Origin: an uncultured Prochlorococcus sp.
GTDB lineage: Bacteria > Cyanobacteriota > Cyanobacteriia > PCC-6307 > Cyanobiaceae
DNA length: 32,630 bases
Direction of reading: 5' to 3'
Assembly (NCBI GenBank): GCA_902617605.1
Contig: CACMXO010000011.1
Span: forward strand, 1 to 32,630
Translations under genes and position numbers: made by a program
The notes under the pieces: generated by a model
What the model was told of the DNA's origin: nothing
The model's input: the letters and a program-made list of their open reading frames with translations, nothing else
Databases searched by the model: none
Shown here: positions 28,926 to 32,630 of the stretch, piece by piece
How the letters are laid out: the number at the start of each line of letters is the position of its first letter
Position numbering within the stretch: the stretch's first letter is position 1

Positions 28926-29630
28926 ATGGCTTACAAAAGAGTTCTCTTAAAACTTAGTGGCGAAGCACTAATGGGTGAAAAACCTTATGGTATTGATCCT
29001 GCTATAGTCCAGTCAATTGCAGAGGATGTTTCAAAAGTAGTCGAAAATAATGTGCAACTTGCAATAGTTGTTGGGGGCGGAAATATTTTTAGGGGGCTTA
29101 AAGGGTCTGCAGATGGCATGGATAGGGCTACAGCTGATTATGTTGGGATGCTCGCGACAGTAATGAATGCCATTTCACTTCAAGATGGTTTAGAAAGAGT
29201 AGGAGTTGCAACCAGAGTTCAAACTGCAATAGAAATGCAGGAAATTGCCGAACCCTATATCAGAAGAAGAGCTATGAGACACCTTGAAAAAGGGAGAGTT
29301 GTGGTCTTCGGTGGTGGATGCGGAAATCCATTTTTCACAACTGACACTACAGCGGCTCTAAGGGCAGCGGAGATAAATGCAGAAGTTGTTATGAAGGCGA
29401 CCAAAGTTGATGGAGTATATAATTGTGATCCTAATAAATTTAAAGATGCAAAAAAATATTCCTCTCTTAGTTATCAGCAAGTTCTTAGCGATGAAATCGC
29501 TGTAATGGACAGTACTGCAATTGCACTATGCAAAGATAATAATATTCCTATCATGGTATTTGATATATTCAAAAAAGGGAACATTTCTAAAGCTGTTGCT
29601 GGGGATCCTATAGGTTCATTAATTAGTTAA
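28926..29630 (+). CDS. pyrH: UMP kinase
   Basis: Phosphorylates UMP to UDP, as a hexamer of the amino-acid-kinase fold. The 234-residue protein has KLSGEAL (about 9-15), [10 protein letters not shown] (about 48-57), the TRVQTAIEM segment and the [15 protein letters not shown] block (about 136-150). ATG at 28926 is preferred over the overlapping out-of-frame ATG at 28922. frr follows after 22 nt, the order found in many bacteria. Confidence 0.98.
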   Translation: MAYKRVLLKLSGEALMGEKPYGIDPAIVQSIAEDVSKVVENNVQLAIVVGGGNIFRGLKGSADGMDRATADYVGMLATVMNAISLQDGLERVGVATRVQTAIEMQEIAEPYIRRRAMRHLEKGRVVVFGGGCGNPFFTTDTTAALRAAEINAEVVMKATKVDGVYNCDPNKFKDAKKYSSLSYQQVLSDEIAVMDSTAIALCKDNNIPIMVFDIFKKGNISKAVAGDPIGSLIS

Positions 29631-29652
29631 AGCTGATTTAAATTTTTTTATT

Positions 29653-30201
29653 ATGAAAGAACAAGAAATTCAAGAAAATATGAATAAAAGTATTGAAGCT
29701 ACTCAAAGAAACTTTAATACAATAAGGACTGGCAGAGCTAATGCTTCATTGCTAGACAGAGTAAGTGTTGAGTATTACGGAGCAGAAACACCAATTAAAT
29801 CACTTGCCACAATAAGCACTGTTGATTCACAAACGATTTCAATACAACCATTTGATATTTCATGTTTACAAGCGATTGAGAAATCTATTTCCATGAGTGA
29901 TTTAGGTATTACTCCAAATAATGATGGAAAAGTAATTAGAATAAACGTTCCTCCCTTAACAGAAGAAAGAAGAAAAGAATTCTGTAAATTAGCCTCTAAA
30001 TATGCAGAGGAAGGAAAAGTAGCTTTGAGAAATATCAGAAGAGATGCTGTTGATAAAGAAAAAAAAGACGAAAAAGATGGTCTCATTTCAATTGACGAAT
30101 CGAGAGATAATCAATCTGAAATTCAGAAAATTACTGATAAATATATTGCCCTAATAGAAACTAAATTGTCTGAAAAAGAAAAAGAAATTCTAAAAGTTTG
30201 A
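29653..30201 (+). CDS. frr: Ribosome recycling factor
   Basis: Splits post-termination ribosomes together with EF-G. The 182-residue protein matches the usual length, with [13 protein letters not shown] (about 26-38), [32 protein letters not shown] (about 99-113) and [13 protein letters not shown] start. Its stop overlaps the start of the next gene (TTGA). Confidence 0.98.
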   Translation: MKEQEIQENMNKSIEATQRNFNTIRTGRANASLLDRVSVEYYGAETPIKSLATISTVDSQTISIQPFDISCLQAIEKSISMSDLGITPNNDGKVIRINVPPLTEERRKEFCKLASKYAEEGKVALRNIRRDAVDKEKKDEKDGLISIDESRDNQSEIQKITDKYIALIETKLSEKEKEILKV

Positions 30202-31331
30202 TAAGATTTGACGTCGCAATAATTGGCGGAGGTTTATCAGGATCTTCCACCGCTCTTAACTTATCAAAGAAAGGATATTCAGTTTTAATCATCGAAAAAG
30301 AAAATTTCCAAGATTACAAACCATGTGCAGGCGGAATGGCGTCTTCAATGCAAAGATTTCTTCCTTTAGATATAAAAGATTCCATAGAATCAAAAATTAA
30401 CAATGTTGAATTCAGATGGAAGGCTTCAGATAATGTAACTGCTGATCTGACTGGTGAATCCCCATTTTGGATTATAAAAAGAGAGAAGCTTGATCAATTA
30501 TTACTTGATGAGTCCTTGAGTAATGGAGCTCAGATAATGAGACCATTATTGATAGAAAAAATCATAAAAAAAAATGATAAATGGGAAATCACTTGCAATA
30601 ACAAAATAAAATATATTACAGAATTTCTTGTGATTGCAGATGGGTCTCAATCAAAATGGGCGGGTTATTTCAATTTAGGGCCAAGAAAACCGAAATTTGC
30701 GAACACAATCTCATTAAGATTGAAAGGGCTTGGTGAAATACCAAGAGATGCAGTTAGATTTGAGTTTGGATTCATAAAATATGGTTTTGCATGGGCATTC
30801 CCCCTAAGAGATAGCTTAAATATTGGTTTAGGTACTTTTATAAATAATGGTCTCCTAGAAAATCAGGCCATTAATAAACAAGTAATCAGAAGCTTCGGTT
30901 TTGATAATTTTCCTCATAAAACAATTAGTAAGAAACTGAGAATATGGAATGGCTTCCACTCAATTAATGGTGACAAAATTCTATCAGTTGGAGATGCAGC
31001 ATCTCTATGTGATCCATTTTTAGCGGAAGGAATTAGACCATCTTTAATTAGTAGTTTTTATGCTGCAAAATATATAGATCAGTGCCTATCAGGAAAAGAG
31101 GACAATTTAAATCTTTATACGAAAAAAATTAACAATGTTTGGGGGAAATCTATGGCTTGGGGGAGGAGAATAGCCCAGGTATTTTATAGATTTCCCAAAA
31201 CTGGATACCAATTAGGTGTCAAAAGAAAAACAGCACCTAAACGTATTGCTCAAATATTATCAGGAGAAATGAGTTATGAAGATATTGCAAAAAGAGTTAT
31301 CAGAAGACTTTTAACAAAAATTGAGTCTTAA
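30198..31331 (+). CDS. Geranylgeranyl-reductase-family FAD oxidoreductase
   Basis: A 377-residue flavoprotein with an N-terminal dinucleotide fold ([18 protein letters not shown], about 5-22), the family element YKPCAGGMA (about 41-49) and the second FAD motif [20 protein letters not shown] (about 257-276). It resembles ChlP and archaeal isoprenoid reductases but is shorter than typical ChlP, so I class it only at family level. The TTG start overlaps the frr stop by 4 nt, indicating translational coupling. Substrate unknown; an isoprenoid or lipid double bond is likely. Confidence 0.85.
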   Translation: MIRFDVAIIGGGLSGSSTALNLSKKGYSVLIIEKENFQDYKPCAGGMASSMQRFLPLDIKDSIESKINNVEFRWKASDNVTADLTGESPFWIIKREKLDQLLLDESLSNGAQIMRPLLIEKIIKKNDKWEITCNNKIKYITEFLVIADGSQSKWAGYFNLGPRKPKFANTISLRLKGLGEIPRDAVRFEFGFIKYGFAWAFPLRDSLNIGLGTFINNGLLENQAINKQVIRSFGFDNFPHKTISKKLRIWNGFHSINGDKILSVGDAASLCDPFLAEGIRPSLISSFYAAKYIDQCLSGKEDNLNLYTKKINNVWGKSMAWGRRIAQVFYRFPKTGYQLGVKRKTAPKRIAQILSGEMSYEDIAKRVIRRLLTKIES

Positions 31332-31355
31332 CTCTTTCTCAATTCAAACTTAAAT

Positions 31356-32357
31356 TTAGTTAGCAGAAATCAATTTATGATTTTTAATTTCTGAATATCT
31401 CTTAAGTAGCAGCTCTTCTAATTCTTCTATAGCCTTACTGAATCCAGTGATACCCTCACTAAGCTTTTCACTTGCCATTTGATCTTCTAACATACTTAAC
31501 CTGAAATCTTTTTCTTCAAATTCATAGTCAATAGAATGATTTATTTGGGTACTTAAATCTAATTTTCTAACTAACTCTCCTTTTTCTTTTTTCAGTTCCT
31601 CAAGAAATTTTGGTGCAATTGTTAAAAGATCGCAACCTGCTAATTCTTTTATTTCATCAATATTTCTAAAACTCGCTCCCATTACTTCTGTCTTGAATCC
31701 CTTTTCTTTAAAGTACTTGTATATTTGTGTAACCGAAATGACACCAGGGTCTTCAGCACCAACAAAACTAGTTTTACCAGTTTTTGCTTTATGCCAATCC
31801 AATATACGTCCAACGAACGGAGAAATTAGAGTTATCTTTGCATTGGCACAAGTAACCGCTTGGCAGAAGTTAAAAAGTAAAGTTAAGTTGCACTTAATAC
31901 CCTCTTTTTCCAAAATTTCAGCTGCCTTAATTCCCTCCCAAGTTGCAGCAATCTTAATCAAAATTCTTTCCTTTTCAATTCCAAAATTTTTGTAAAGATT
32001 GATCAATTTTCTCGCTTTTTCTACGGTAGCTTCGGTATCAAAGCTCAGTCTTGCATCAACTTCTGTAGATACGCGCCCTGAAATAATTTTCAATATTTCT
32101 TTTCCGAAAAATACTGAAACTTGATCAACAGTTTCTTTAATTAAGTCAATTTTGGAGAATCCTTGGGGCAATGCTTTTTCTGAACTTTCTAAAGCTTTAT
32201 CAATTAATTTCACATAATCAGGATTCTTAGCAGCAGCAAGTATCAGCGATGGATTCGTGGTGGCATCTCTTGGTTGAAATTTTTTTATCGAATCTAAATC
32301 TCCAGTATCAGCAACAACAACGGTCATTGAGGACAATTGTTCCAAAATTGATTTCAT
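31356..32357 (-). CDS. tal: Transaldolase
   Basis: Moves a dihydroxyacetone unit between sugar phosphates in the pentose phosphate pathway. With ATG at 32355-32357 the protein has 333 residues and begins [11 protein letters not shown]; the frame is open to 32381 but the extra 8 residues are not family-like. It has [10 protein letters not shown] (about 31-40), the Schiff-base lysine K135 in [15 protein letters not shown] and [10 protein letters not shown]. It converges on the flavoprotein gene with a 24-nt gap. In this group it serves dark carbon use and is a frequent cyanophage auxiliary gene, though this copy is the host's. Confidence 0.96.
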   Translation of the reverse strand: MKSILEQLSSMTVVVADTGDLDSIKKFQPRDATTNPSLILAAAKNPDYVKLIDKALESSEKALPQGFSKIDLIKETVDQVSVFFGKEILKIISGRVSTEVDARLSFDTEATVEKARKLINLYKNFGIEKERILIKIAATWEGIKAAEILEKEGIKCNLTLLFNFCQAVTCANAKITLISPFVGRILDWHKAKTGKTSFVGAEDPGVISVTQIYKYFKEKGFKTEVMGASFRNIDEIKELAGCDLLTIAPKFLEELKKEKGELVRKLDLSTQINHSIDYEFEEKDFRLSMLEDQMASEKLSEGITGFSKAIEELEELLLKRYSEIKNHKLISAN

Positions 32358-32445
32358 GTCTAGATAATCATATATATACAAACTAGCTCTAATTCCTCAT
32401 GAAATCATCAGATAGTGAATCAAATATTTATAAAATTGGAAAATT

Positions 32446-32630
32446 TTAGGGTTTTTTAACAATCATTCCATGATCTTTAATCTTAGGAGGTATTTTTTCA
32501 ATTACAATCAAACTTTCGATAATTTCTTTTGCAACTGGTACTGCAACAGTTGAACCATATGCATACGGTTTAGATGGCTCATCAACGACTACAAGGACAG
32601 CATATTTTGGATCATTAACTGGTAAGGTTG
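32446..32630 (-). CDS. ftsI: Class B penicillin-binding protein, C-terminal end (FtsI-like, partial)
   Basis: About 60 codons at the window edge, too short to appear as a full frame. The stop is TAA at 32446-32448. The sequence includes DPKYAVLVVVDEPSKPYAYG, then STVAVPVAKEIIESL and a PPKIKDHG tail, the pattern that ends the transpeptidase domain of FtsI/PBP2-type enzymes (a valine-rich strand, D-EP, YG-T-AAPVFKEI). It crosslinks septal peptidoglycan. FtsI rather than PBP2 is likely, not certain. It lies 88 nt upstream of tal. Confidence 0.8.
   Translation of the reverse strand, partial: TLPVNDPKYAVLVVVDEPSKPYAYGSTVAVPVAKEIIESLIVIEKIPPKIKDHGMIVKKP

Overview
The window is low-GC genomic DNA from a marine picocyanobacterium. 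It is almost certainly a high-light-adapted Prochlorococcus, judged from the alpha-carboxysome operon (csoS1-cbbL-cbbS-csoS2), a ferrochelatase with a high-light-inducible tail, both protochlorophyllide reductases, the aar/ado alkane pair beside accA, very tight gene packing and strong AT bias. The protein variants look closer to the HLII clade than to MED4, but that rests on memory and is weak. I see no rRNA, tRNA, CRISPR array, insertion sequence or prophage. This is mostly conserved core genome, so the novelty lies mainly in non-coding structure and translation starts.

Layout. Bases 1-4327 (minus): csoS2 (C-terminus cut by the window edge), cbbS, cbbL and csoS1, transcribed csoS1 to csoS2. 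Bases 4328-4655: an unusual divergent spacer with tandem stem-loops, a 14-bp direct repeat and a palindrome. Bases 4656-6499: rdgB (+), csoS1D (-) and an unrecognised small gene (+). Bases 6657-11585: the dark-operative protochlorophyllide reductase genes chlN, chlB and chlL (+), facing the light-dependent enzyme gene por (-). Bases 11634-14249: a small membrane protein, psaM (34 codons), a lipoate-ligase-family gene and a site-2 protease with a CBS-like tail. Bases 14306-20355: trpF (+), then a minus-strand series read as creatininase-family gene, ado, aar, accA, SDR, folE, which joins hydrocarbon synthesis to the first step of fatty-acid synthesis. Bases 20422-23334: an S1-domain protein, a Tab2-like protein and a PgeF/YfiH-like enzyme (+). 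Bases 23341-26835 (-): a degenerate nuclease-like secreted protein, ilvB and hemH. Bases 26901-31331 (+): an orphan tyrosine recombinase, a cob(I)alamin adenosyltransferase, pyrH, frr and a geranylgeranyl-reductase-family flavoprotein. Bases 31356-32630 (-): tal and the C-terminal end of a class B penicillin-binding protein (ftsI-like).

The most rewarding points are: (1) the PgeF-like gene appears to start at an AUU codon behind a good Shine-Dalgarno, because the only canonical start would delete the catalytic histidine; (2) the csoS1/rdgB spacer looks like a structured leader or small RNA; (3) a 28-bp perfect palindrome followed by a T-run between cbbS and csoS2 looks like an attenuator setting Rubisco:scaffold ratio; (4) many genes here have TTG as their best start codon.
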